Source: CALCHA01 sp035548175 (GTDB lineage: Bacteria; Planctomycetota; Phycisphaerae; WQYP01). From it: 64,000 bases of DNA. A model generated the notes under the pieces. The model had not been told where the DNA came from, ran no database searches, and saw only the letters and a list, made by a program, of their open reading frames with translations. Made by a program: the position numbers and the translations under genes. Location of the stretch: positions 1 through 64,000 of the forward strand of contig DASZTO010000004.1 of the NCBI GenBank assembly GCA_035548175.1. Direction: 5' to 3'. Positions 23,744 to 31,715 of the stretch are shown here, one piece after another (the first letter of the stretch is position 1; each line of letters starts with the position of its first letter).

Positions 23744-25534
23744 TCAGGCGCGCTGGAGATAGCACCAGGCGCGCCACATGGTGCGGTAGGCGGATTCGAC
23801 GGCGGCGGCGAGGGATTTGCAGTCGAGGAGCGGGGAAGCGCGCAGGCGGTCGCGCATGGAGGCGCGGAGGGAGCGGAGGCGCGGGAGGTCGGCGGCGAGG
23901 GCGGCGGCGGTTTGGACGAAGTGGTCGGGGGAGCTGGCGGCGAATTCCGGCAGGCCGATGGCGGAGAGGAGGTCGAGGCCGACGCGGCTGCGGTGGGTAT
24001 TGCCGGTAAGGGAGATGACGGGGAGGCCCATCCAGAGGGCTTCGCAGGTGGTGGTGGTGCCGTGGTAGGGGAAGGTGTCGAGTGCGATATCGGCGCGGTG
24101 ATAGGTGGCGAGGTGATCGAAGAAGGTGTCGGTGCCGGGGAGGAATTCGATGCGGTCGTCGGCGATGCCGACGTTGTTGAACCAGGAGCGCATGGCGGCG
24201 CGGGTGATGTCGTCACGGAGGCGGGGGGCCTTGATGAGCATGCGGGAATTGTGGACTGCGGCGAGGGTGCGGCCCCAGAGTTCGACGGTGGGCCGGCGGA
24301 TTTTGGCGAGGGCGTTGAAGGAGCAGAAGGTGACCCCCCTACCGCTCTCGGCGGGGAGCGGGGAGACGGGCGGTGCGGGATCGGGGGGGCGATAGCAGAG
24401 GAAGGGTCGGTCGAGGCGGACGAGGCGTTCGGTGTAGAAAGGATCGGTTTGGGCTGGGGGATCGGCCAGGGCGTCGGTGATGCGGTAATCGATGGCGGCG
24501 AGGCCGGTGGTGGCGGGGTAGCCGATGTAGGCGACCTGGAGGGGCGCGGGCTTGCGGGCGAAGAGCAGGAGATGGTGGGCGGTGGAATGGCCGGCGAGAT
24601 CGACGAGGATGTCGATCTTGTCGTTGCGGATGGCGGCGGCGATGGATTCGTCGGGTTGGCCGCGGATGTCGCGCCAGTGGGCGGCCTTGGCTTGGAGGCG
24701 TTCGGTGACGGCATCCTGGCGGTGCAGGTCGGCGTAACAGAAGGTTTCGACGCGGGCGGGGTCGTGGTTTTCGAGGAGGCCTTCGAAGAAGAAGGAGACG
24801 GCATGCTCCCAGAAATCGCCGGAGAGATAGCCGACGCGGAGGGGGCGGTCGGGAGAGGGATCGTTGTCGTGGGGGCGGATGAAGGCGGCGAGGGGCTGGG
24901 CGTGGCGCTGTGCCCAGCGCTGGTGTTCCTGAAGGAGCGCGGATTCGTCGGGGCGAGAGTGGTAAAGCATGGCGAAGAGGAGGTTGGAATGGGCGGGGGC
25001 ATCCTGGGGTCGATTGTCGACGACCCGGCGGAACATGGCGATGCCTTCGTCCTCGTGGCCGCTTTCGTTGAGACTGCCGCCGAGACAGAAGGCGGCTTCG
25101 AGCATGTTGGGATTGAGCTCGAGGGCCTTTCGCAGGAGGGGGATGGCCTGGCCGATGAAACCCTTTCGCTGGAGGGTGAGTGCGAGGTTGAAGTAGGAGC
25201 CGGCGTTGGCGGGGCGGAGGGCGAGGACGCGGCGGTAGAGGTCCTCGGCTTCGTCGATGCGGCCGAGGCGGAGGAAGGCGGCGCCGAGGTCTTCCATGGC
25301 GGCGGTGTTGTAGGGCTGGATGGCGAGGGACTTCTGGAGGAGGTCGAGGGCTTCTTCGGGGCGTCCGGTGCGGGAGCAGAGCTGGCCGAGGAGGTGGAGG
25401 GCTTCGTAGGTGCGCGGGCGGAGCTGGAGGACGCGGCGATAGAGGGCTTCGGCCTCGGCGGGGTTGCCGGCCTGGAGGGCGTCCCAGCCTTGCTTGAGCA
25501 GGAGCTGGTATTGGTTGCGTTGGCTGGCGGGCAT
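23744..25534 (-). CDS. TPR protein with OGT-like (GT41) glycosyltransferase domain, copy 2
   Basis: A paralogue of the adjacent gene, with the same order: TPR units over residues 1-215 (AEALYRRVLQLRPRTYEALH; EEALDLLQKSLAIQPYNTAA) then LRVGYLSGDFWEHAVSFFFE, IDILVDLAGHSTAHHLLLF, QVAYIGYPATTGLAAIDYRI and DIALDTFPYHGTTTTCEALW. The tract PVSPLPAESGRGVTF carries a short insertion relative to copy 1, near a GC-rich microrepeat at 24335-24375. I chose ATG 25534 (MPASQRNQYQLLLKQG); the frame extends upstream into the GACGAAAG repeat, which would add low-complexity residues. No good RBS is visible. Confidence 0.87.
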   Translation of the reverse strand: MPASQRNQYQLLLKQGWDALQAGNPAEAEALYRRVLQLRPRTYEALHLLGQLCSRTGRPEEALDLLQKSLAIQPYNTAAMEDLGAAFLRLGRIDEAEDLYRRVLALRPANAGSYFNLALTLQRKGFIGQAIPLLRKALELNPNMLEAAFCLGGSLNESGHEDEGIAMFRRVVDNRPQDAPAHSNLLFAMLYHSRPDESALLQEHQRWAQRHAQPLAAFIRPHDNDPSPDRPLRVGYLSGDFWEHAVSFFFEGLLENHDPARVETFCYADLHRQDAVTERLQAKAAHWRDIRGQPDESIAAAIRNDKIDILVDLAGHSTAHHLLLFARKPAPLQVAYIGYPATTGLAAIDYRITDALADPPAQTDPFYTERLVRLDRPFLCYRPPDPAPPVSPLPAESGRGVTFCSFNALAKIRRPTVELWGRTLAAVHNSRMLIKAPRLRDDITRAAMRSWFNNVGIADDRIEFLPGTDTFFDHLATYHRADIALDTFPYHGTTTTCEALWMGLPVISLTGNTHRSRVGLDLLSAIGLPEFAASSPDHFVQTAAALAADLPRLRSLRASMRDRLRASPLLDCKSLAAAVESAYRTMWRAWCYLQRA

Positions 25535-25540
25535 GGATGG

Positions 25541-25586
25541 ACGACAAAAGACGAAAGACGAAAGACAAGAGACGAAAGACGAAAGG
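25541..25586 (+). repeat. Tandem GACGAAA repeat (family B)
   Basis: Five units of GACGAAA/GACAAGA lie directly upstream of the second OGT-like gene, so its leader transcript would carry CU-rich copies. Confidence 0.7.
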
Positions 25587-25670
25587 GGGCTTGCTAGAGA
25601 ATACTGGCAGTGCGTCATGGATGATAGACGGGGAAGAGGGGAAGGGGGATGATGAGGCGGGAGGTTTTTT

Positions 25671-26633
25671 ATGCCGGCGGGATTTCAGGTGGTGACGGGG
25701 GCGTTTGGGTATTCGGGGCAGTATATGGCGCGGCGGCTGCTGTCGGCGGGCGTGCGGGTGCGGACGCTGACGAATTCGCCGGAGCGGCACAACCGGTTCG
25801 GCGATCTGGTGGAGGCGCATCCCTACAATTTTGATGCGCCGGAGAAACTGGCCGAATCGCTGCGCGGGGCGACGGTGCTTTACAACACGTACTGGGTGCG
25901 CTTCAACCACAAGGGCTTCACGTTCGCGCAGGCGGTGAAGAACTCCGAGACGCTGTTTGCGGCGGCGAAGGCGGCGGGGGTGAAGCGGATCGTGCATGTG
26001 AGCATCACGAACCCGGATGAAAAGTCGAAGCTCGAATATTTCCGCGGGAAGGCGATCGTCGAGAAGATGCTGGTGGAGACGGGGACTTCGCACGCGATCC
26101 TGCGGCCGGCGGTGTTGTTCGGGAAGGAGGACATCCTGGTGAACAACATTGCGTGGATCCTGCGGCGGTTTCCGTTTTTCGGGGTGTTTGGGAAGGGGGA
26201 TTACAAATTGCAGCCGATTTATGTGGATGATTTCGCGGCGGTGGCGGTGGATGCGGGGAAGCGCACGGAGAATGCAGTGATCGACGCGATCGGACCGGAG
26301 ACGTTCACGTATCGGGGGCTGGTCGAGACGGTGGCGGGGGCGATCGGCGTGGAGAAGCCGATCAAGAGCATGCGGCCGATGACGGGGCGGATGCTGGGGT
26401 GGCTGGTGGGGAAGCTGGTGAAGGATGTGGTGATTACGAAGGATGAGATTCGGGGGCTGATGGAGAACAAGCTGTTCGTGGATGGGCCATGCCCGCGGCA
26501 GGCGCAGACGCGTTTGAGCGAGTGGGCAAAGGCGAACCGGGAGTGGCTGGGGAATGATTATGCCAGCGAGCTGTCGCGGCGCGAGGACCGGGTGCGGGGG
26601 TATGTGGAATCGCGCGAGCCGGACGAGGAGTGA
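25671..26633 (+). CDS. NmrA/SDR-type NAD(P)-binding protein, 320 aa
   Basis: A Rossmann fold with the nucleotide-binding loop TGAFGYSGQYMARRLLSAG (residues 9-27), then RIVHVSITNPDEKSKLEYFR with the YFRGK element in place of the classical YxxxK, and AILRPAVLFGKEDIL. It resembles atypical SDRs of the NDUFA9/NmrA-like group, which act as redox sensors, quinone-biosynthesis or complex-I-associated proteins. RBS GGGAGG is 6 nt before the ATG. It is convergent, 15 bp from the lipoprotein gene. Confidence 0.82.
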   Translation: MPAGFQVVTGAFGYSGQYMARRLLSAGVRVRTLTNSPERHNRFGDLVEAHPYNFDAPEKLAESLRGATVLYNTYWVRFNHKGFTFAQAVKNSETLFAAAKAAGVKRIVHVSITNPDEKSKLEYFRGKAIVEKMLVETGTSHAILRPAVLFGKEDILVNNIAWILRRFPFFGVFGKGDYKLQPIYVDDFAAVAVDAGKRTENAVIDAIGPETFTYRGLVETVAGAIGVEKPIKSMRPMTGRMLGWLVGKLVKDVVITKDEIRGLMENKLFVDGPCPRQAQTRLSEWAKANREWLGNDYASELSRREDRVRGYVESREPDEE

Positions 26634-26648
26634 CGGCCCGGGCGGCGA

Positions 26649-27254
26649 TCAGGGCTGGGGAGCCGGGGTGCCGGTGAAGCCGACGGGGCGGGTGGCGGCG
26701 CCGGGCGTTTCGGGGCTGGGTTCCACGGGCGTGAGGGAAACGGTGGGGCGGAGATATTCGTTCATTTCGGCCTGGTTGAAGCGCACGACCCACAGGGCGA
26801 CGGGACGATCTCCAGCGGGCGGGGCGCCCACGATTCCCCAGCGGGTGCCGTCGCGCATGGGGTCGGGGTCGTACATGACCAGCTCGGGGTGATCGACGGA
26901 GCCCCTGAGGCTGATGGGGCGATACTCATACTGGCGGTGGGAGACGGGTGAAGTGAAGTCGAGGTCTTCATCTGAAAAGGCGGCCAGATCGGTCATGCTT
27001 TTGGGCATGTGATGGATGTTGGCGTAATAGAAAAGCAAGGCGCCGCAAATATCCTGAAGGCGTTCGGCGCTGGGGTCGGTGGCGGCGCTGTAGCCTTGCA
27101 CATCGAGGGGACCCTGGCGGTCCGGGGGACGGGCGACGACGGGCTGGTCGTCGTTGAATGAATTTCGCGCGGCCTGTTTGGGCGTGGAGCTGCAAGCGGC
27201 CACGCCCAAACACAAGATCGCGAGAACTGATTTCGTGACGGGTCGCGCCATCAC
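26649..27254 (-). CDS. Lipoprotein at the end of the type II secretion operon, 201 aa
   Basis: The lipobox is LGVAAC after a short hydrophobic signal (SVLAILCLGVAAC), with Cys ~21 as the acylated residue. The mature part has LQDICGALLFYYANIHHMP and LTDLAAFSDEDLDF-like sequence, which resembles DUF-type pseudopilin or T2SS-associated C-terminal domains, then a proline-rich end. The start overlaps the gspD stop by 4 nt, so it is coupled to the secretin and may assist it as a pilotin-like factor; that role is inference. Confidence 0.75.
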   Translation of the reverse strand: MMARPVTKSVLAILCLGVAACSSTPKQAARNSFNDDQPVVARPPDRQGPLDVQGYSAATDPSAERLQDICGALLFYYANIHHMPKSMTDLAAFSDEDLDFTSPVSHRQYEYRPISLRGSVDHPELVMYDPDPMRDGTRWGIVGAPPAGDRPVALWVVRFNQAEMNEYLRPTVSLTPVEPSPETPGAATRPVGFTGTPAPQP

Positions 27255-29725
27255 TGACCTCCGCTGCTGCCGGGTTGGGGGGCGGGCGTCGGGGGCGTAA
27301 GCATGTCCGGGGCGTCCTGGTTCTGGGTGGGGGCGGGCGGCTGCCAGGGCTGGTCGCCCTGGAGGCGCGTGCCCCGTCCGGGCAGGATGAACGTCTGCTC
27401 AGCGGGCTGGGTTGCGTTGGCGGGCGTGGCGCCGCGTTGCATGCCGCGGTACTGCTCGTCCCAGGAACCGGGGGAGACGGCGTTGGGGACAATCTGCATG
27501 CCGCGGCGTTCGTCGTCGGACATGGACTGGAGGTAATCGGGATCGGCGGCGACGTGCGGGGTGAGGAAGATAAGCAGTTCGGTTTTCTGCTTGTTGTTCT
27601 GGGTGCGTTTAAAGGCCATGCCGATGTAGGGGATATCGCCGAGGATGGGGATTTTGTCGACGGTCTGGGTTTTCTGGTCCTGCATCAAGCCGCCGATGAC
27701 GATGGTTTTGCCGTTGGGAATGGCGACGCGGGTTTGGGCGGCGCGGATGTTGAAGACGGGGGCGAAAGTCTGGGAGGAGATGGGGATTTGCTGGTCGGAG
27801 ATCTGAGAGATTTCCGGCGAGACGTCCATGATGACCAGGCCCTCGGGATTGATGTGGGGGGTGACGGTGAGAATGATGCCGAGGTTCTGGTACTGGATGG
27901 TGTTGATGGGGTTGTTGTTCTGATCGAAGCGGGTGCTGGTGACGATGGGAACTTCCTGTCCGACGATCATGGAAGCGAGCTGGTTGTCGGAGGCCAGGAT
28001 GTAGGGGCGTGAGAGCACGTCGAGCTTGCCGGCGGTAGCCAGTGCGCGAAGGGTGGCGTTGACGTTGTTTTCGACGACGCCGACGACGAGGCCGCCGGTC
28101 TGGTTGGCGACGCCGAAGTTCTGTCCGACGGTGGTGCCGAGGGTGAGCGAACCGGCGGTGAGGCGTGTGTTGATGGCGGAGTATTCGACGCCGATGTCGT
28201 CGGAGTTGTCGTGAGTGACTTCGGCGACGAGGACTTTGATCATGACCTGGGGAACGGGACGATCGAGATCGGCGATGATTTTCCGGACCTCATCGGCGAG
28301 CGCCGCCGCGGTGGTGACGATGAGAGAGTTGGTGTCGGGATCGGCGACGACGAAGGCCTGGCCGATGAGGCTGCCGTTGTTGACGGAGGTGCTGGATCCA
28401 GTGGTGCCATTGGTGCCGCCGCGGCCGCCAATACCTCCGGCCAGCGCGCCGCCGCCGCCGAAGTTGCCGCCGCGACCGCCGCCGGTGTTGCCTCGACCGC
28501 CGGTGGTGCCTCCGGTCGTTCCGCCGAAGCCGCCGAGACCGCCGCCGAGGCCGCCGCCGCCGCCGCGGCCACCCCCGCCGCCGCCGAAGCCGCCCGCGCC
28601 TCCGAAGCCGGTGGTGGTGGTGGTCGTGCGATTCGCGCTGCTGGTCGTTCCGTTGTAACCCGTGCCGCTGAAGAGGGCGTTGAGCACGCCCTGCAACGTG
28701 GCGGCATCGGCGTTTTTGAGCGGATAGTGGAAGACGACGGTGGTGACCTGGGGATTCTGATCCAGGTTGTCGAGCACCTTTTGGACCTGCTCAAGGGTGT
28801 CCTTGGGGCCGGTGACGACGATGGTGTTGGTGCGTGCATCGGCTGAGGCCTGAACCTGGCCGTTGAGGGGGTTGGCGCCGGTATCGGCTCCAGCGCCGCC
28901 CGGCCCGCCCGCCCCGCCGCCCCGGCCGCCGCGACCGCCGCGACCGCCGCCGAAGAACGCCGCCGGGTTGAAACCGCCGGCCTGATTCTGGTTGGTGGGC
29001 GGCTTGAAGATGTTGGTGATGAGCGTGGCGGCCGTCGTGGCGTCGGCGTTCTTGAGCTGCATGATGATCATGCCGGTCTGCGAGATGGTGCGGTTGTCGA
29101 TGGCCTTGATGATCTCGACGGCGCGTTTCACGTTGGAGGAGGTGTCGGTGATGATGATGGAGTTGGAGCCCTGGTTGGCGGCGATGTCGGCGGTGTTCGA
29201 GAGCATGGGGATCAGGTCGTTGCGCAACTGGACGGCGGGGACGCTTTGCACGGGAATGACCTGGGTGATGTAGTTTTCGGTGTCGGCAATGGCCTCGGGA
29301 TCACCGCCGTAATAGACCGGCGTGAGCCGCTTGATGTCGGGGATGGGCAGCACCTTGAGGATTTTGTTGCCCGCCTCGGTGACGCTGTAGCCGTCCTGCT
29401 GCAGCGCGACGTTGAGTGCCTCGACGGCCTGCTGGGGGGTGACGGGGTTGACCGAGCCGACGGTGATGGGGGGTCCGGTGACACCGCTGGCGGGCTTGAC
29501 GATGGTGTAACCGGCGGCGCTGGAGAGGTAGTTCAGGACGGCGTCGGGGCTGGCTTTCTCGAACTGGAACTGGATTTTTTCGCCGGAGGCGGCGGTGGTG
29601 GCGCCGGAGCGTGCGGCCGGCTGCGAGGCCGCGGCGCCGGCCGCCGGGGCGAGGGCCGCCTGCTGCCAGGCGGGCAACAACAACAAGGGAGACAACACAA
29701 GGGGCAGTTTCCGCGACAGGTGCAT
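27251..29725 (-). CDS. gspD: Type II secretion system secretin GspD with two Gly-rich inserts
   Basis: The secretin forms the outer-membrane channel. A signal peptide (KLPLVLSPLLLLPAWQQA) is followed by N0/N1 domains (KIQFQFEKASPDAVLNYLSS; VPAVQLRNDLIPMLSN; NSIIITDTSSNVKRAVEIIK) and repeated N-domains. The secretin core includes VPIVTSTRFDQN, NLGIILTVTPHIN, TRVAIPNGKTIVIGGLMQD and PILGDIPYIGMAFKR. Two Gly/Arg-rich inserts, about residues 247-282 and 368-438, interrupt the N-domain region, far longer than in typical GspD. ATG 29725 has AAAGGA ~10 nt upstream. Length 824 aa. Confidence 0.95.
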   Translation of the reverse strand: MHLSRKLPLVLSPLLLLPAWQQAALAPAAGAAASQPAARSGATTAASGEKIQFQFEKASPDAVLNYLSSAAGYTIVKPASGVTGPPITVGSVNPVTPQQAVEALNVALQQDGYSVTEAGNKILKVLPIPDIKRLTPVYYGGDPEAIADTENYITQVIPVQSVPAVQLRNDLIPMLSNTADIAANQGSNSIIITDTSSNVKRAVEIIKAIDNRTISQTGMIIMQLKNADATTAATLITNIFKPPTNQNQAGGFNPAAFFGGGRGGRGGRGGGAGGPGGAGADTGANPLNGQVQASADARTNTIVVTGPKDTLEQVQKVLDNLDQNPQVTTVVFHYPLKNADAATLQGVLNALFSGTGYNGTTSSANRTTTTTTGFGGAGGFGGGGGGRGGGGGLGGGLGGFGGTTGGTTGGRGNTGGGRGGNFGGGGALAGGIGGRGGTNGTTGSSTSVNNGSLIGQAFVVADPDTNSLIVTTAAALADEVRKIIADLDRPVPQVMIKVLVAEVTHDNSDDIGVEYSAINTRLTAGSLTLGTTVGQNFGVANQTGGLVVGVVENNVNATLRALATAGKLDVLSRPYILASDNQLASMIVGQEVPIVTSTRFDQNNNPINTIQYQNLGIILTVTPHINPEGLVIMDVSPEISQISDQQIPISSQTFAPVFNIRAAQTRVAIPNGKTIVIGGLMQDQKTQTVDKIPILGDIPYIGMAFKRTQNNKQKTELLIFLTPHVAADPDYLQSMSDDERRGMQIVPNAVSPGSWDEQYRGMQRGATPANATQPAEQTFILPGRGTRLQGDQPWQPPAPTQNQDAPDMLTPPTPAPQPGSSGGQ

Positions 29726-29843
29726 TGCTGGTGATCCTTTCTTCAACCCCGCCGGCATCAACCGGCGGATGGTCCTTCCAACCTCAATAACCGCAATCGG
29801 CGGGACGGTCCATGACCGTCCCCCGGATTCCTCACTGGTGGAT

Positions 29844-31064
29844 TTACTGGCCGGTGGTGCCTCCCGGCGCCGGTGCGGCCGGGGCCGCCGCGGGCGCTCC
29901 ACCGCCGCCGCCAAGTTCCTGCTGGCGCCGCAGGCGGAGGCGCTCGGCGACATCGGCGATGTTCAGGTCCGGGGGAACCGTGGAAGCCGGAGGAGTGGCC
30001 GCACCGACGGCGGGCCCACCGCCGCCACCGCCGTTGAAGCCTCCGCCCCCGAATCCGCCGCCGCCAAACCCGCCGCCGCCGAATCCTCCTCCGCCGAATC
30101 CGCCCCCGCCTCCGCCGCCGAAGCCCCCGCCGCCGCGCCGTCCGCCGCCGAAGCCGCCGCCGAAACCGTTCTGCTGGAACTGGTTCTGGTTGTTGTTGGG
30201 CTGATTGGCGGGAGCGGCCGGGGTGTTGCTCATGGGGCCAAACGCCCAGCCGCCGCCGGCGCCATAAGCGCTTGGGTCATAGGGGGGCACTTCGCCGCGG
30301 AGGTTGTGGCCCTCTTCGATCTTGCGCACCTGGCCGTTGTCATCCAGGGTCATGATCGCGCCGCCGTTGGGATCGATGGCGATGCTGGTGACCTTGCCCT
30401 CGGGCAGGGAGTCGCCGACGCGCACCGGGCGGATCGGGGGATTGGAGCTGGAATCCTCGATGATCGCCACGTTGTCGTTTTCGTTAGTAACCACGCCGGT
30501 GAAGACCGGGACGGTGGTGCTGGGGGGTTGCTGGCGGGTGACGTTGGTTTCCGGCTGAAAAGAGGAGCGGCGATCACGGGAGAAGATGCTGGTGGTTTCG
30601 AGGATGGAGAACTGCTGGGGGAGGCTATCGGGACCGGGGGTGTAGCCGCCGCCGAAGTTGCCGAAGTTTCCGAAGCGACCTCCCTGGCCGCCGCCGCCGA
30701 AGCGTCCGCCGCCGCCGCCGCGATTGCCGCGTCCGAAGCCGCCGCCGCCGCCGCCGGTGAAATCGGCGGCGTTGTTGTTGTTATTATTGTTGTTGTTTTG
30801 ATTGCGGCCCCGGCGACCGCCGCCGTTGAAGCCGCGACCTCCGCCGTTGCCGTTGTTATTGAACCCTCCCCCACCGCCGCCGTTGTTATTGTTGAACCCC
30901 CCACCGCCGCCCCCCCCGCCAGTGTCGGCGCCGGAATCCACGATCCCGCCGCCCTGGTCGTCAGGGGCTCCGGTATCGGCTTGCTGCGCCAGCAGAGCGC
31001 CGGTCGCCACGAATACCGAGGCCGCCGCCACCCATGTCATGTATTTCCGTTTGTTGCTTTTCAT
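29844..31064 (-). CDS. Gly/Asn-rich periplasmic protein with GspC/PilP-like domain, 406 aa
   Basis: It sits where gspC/pilP belongs, between the PilO-type gene and gspD. After an N-terminal membrane/signal segment (YMTWVAAASVFVATGALLA) come ~110 residues almost only of Gly and Asn with Arg and Phe. A small beta domain follows, FTGVVTNENDNVAIIEDSSS and RPVRVGDSLPEGKVTSIAID (about 195-250), resembling the GspC HR/PilP domain that contacts the secretin. A second Gly-rich block (about 295-355) and a Pro/Ala end complete it. By position and this domain it is probably the inner-membrane-to-secretin connector. Confidence 0.65.
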   Translation of the reverse strand: MKSNKRKYMTWVAAASVFVATGALLAQQADTGAPDDQGGGIVDSGADTGGGGGGGGFNNNNGGGGGGFNNNGNGGGRGFNGGGRRGRNQNNNNNNNNNAADFTGGGGGGFGRGNRGGGGGRFGGGGQGGRFGNFGNFGGGYTPGPDSLPQQFSILETTSIFSRDRRSSFQPETNVTRQQPPSTTVPVFTGVVTNENDNVAIIEDSSSNPPIRPVRVGDSLPEGKVTSIAIDPNGGAIMTLDDNGQVRKIEEGHNLRGEVPPYDPSAYGAGGGWAFGPMSNTPAAPANQPNNNQNQFQQNGFGGGFGGGRRGGGGFGGGGGGGFGGGGFGGGGFGGGGFGGGGFNGGGGGGPAVGAATPPASTVPPDLNIADVAERLRLRRQQELGGGGGAPAAAPAAPAPGGTTGQ

Positions 31065-31136
31065 CGCATGCTCCTTATCACCAGAGGACCTTCTCTGCCG
31101 CCCTCAGCACTGCCGGCAGGTATTTTTCTCGACTGT

Positions 31137-31715
31137 TTATTCCTGAACCGGACGCGGTGCGGGGGTGCGCGGCTTGACTTCCGAGGCCTGGTTGTAGCTC
31201 ACGGTCGCGAGGGCCAGCTGCACCTGAAGGCTATCGATGCCGGGCTTCTGGGCGGTGAGATTCACGTTGGTCACCTTCACGGGGAACTTGGGTTCTTCGA
31301 GCGCGAGCATGAGGTGCGAGACCGCGCGGAAGTTGCCCGTGCCGGTAAAGCGGAAAGTCGTGGGCAGGAGGGCGGTTTTTTCGTCGCCGCCGGCGGCTTC
31401 CGGGCGGAAGGTGTTGATCTGCACGTTGCAGGCCTGGGCAAGCTGGATCACGATTTCTTCCGTCTGGATCTGGGCGTCGGTGGGGTTGTCCTTGAGGGTG
31501 GTGGCGAGATAGTCCTTCCATTCCTTGTCGGCCTTTTTGGCGCGGGTCAAGGTCTGGGACATCTGCGCCCGCTGTGCTGTCACCTTCGCCTCCTGGGCGG
31601 CCATGTCGTCGCGATAGCTCAGGTAGGGACTGAGGATGAAGTAGTACAACCCCAGCAGGGCGAAGGCCGCGCCCACGATGATGGCGATCATTCGTTCACG
31701 TTTATTCAGTACCAT
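31137..31715 (-). CDS. PilO/GspM-type inner-membrane protein
   Basis: A single N-terminal membrane helix (MIAIIVGAAFALLGLYYFIL) is followed by a coiled coil (AQEAKVTAQRAQMSQTLTRA) and a ferredoxin-like periplasmic domain (PTTFRFTGTGNFRAVSHLML; FPVKVTNVNLTAQ). This is the layout of PilO and GspM, which pair with PilN/GspL in the inner-membrane platform. It overlaps the end of the PilM/PilN gene by 14 bp, supporting one operon. Confidence 0.82.
   Translation of the reverse strand: MVLNKRERMIAIIVGAAFALLGLYYFILSPYLSYRDDMAAQEAKVTAQRAQMSQTLTRAKKADKEWKDYLATTLKDNPTDAQIQTEEIVIQLAQACNVQINTFRPEAAGGDEKTALLPTTFRFTGTGNFRAVSHLMLALEEPKFPVKVTNVNLTAQKPGIDSLQVQLALATVSYNQASEVKPRTPAPRPVQE

Noticed and set aside
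21851..25597. 1248-codon open frame on the plus strand, opposite the two OGT-like genes
   Set aside because: It is the antisense shadow of two genes with clear family motifs; the translation is dominated by Gly, Glu and Val and has no family character.
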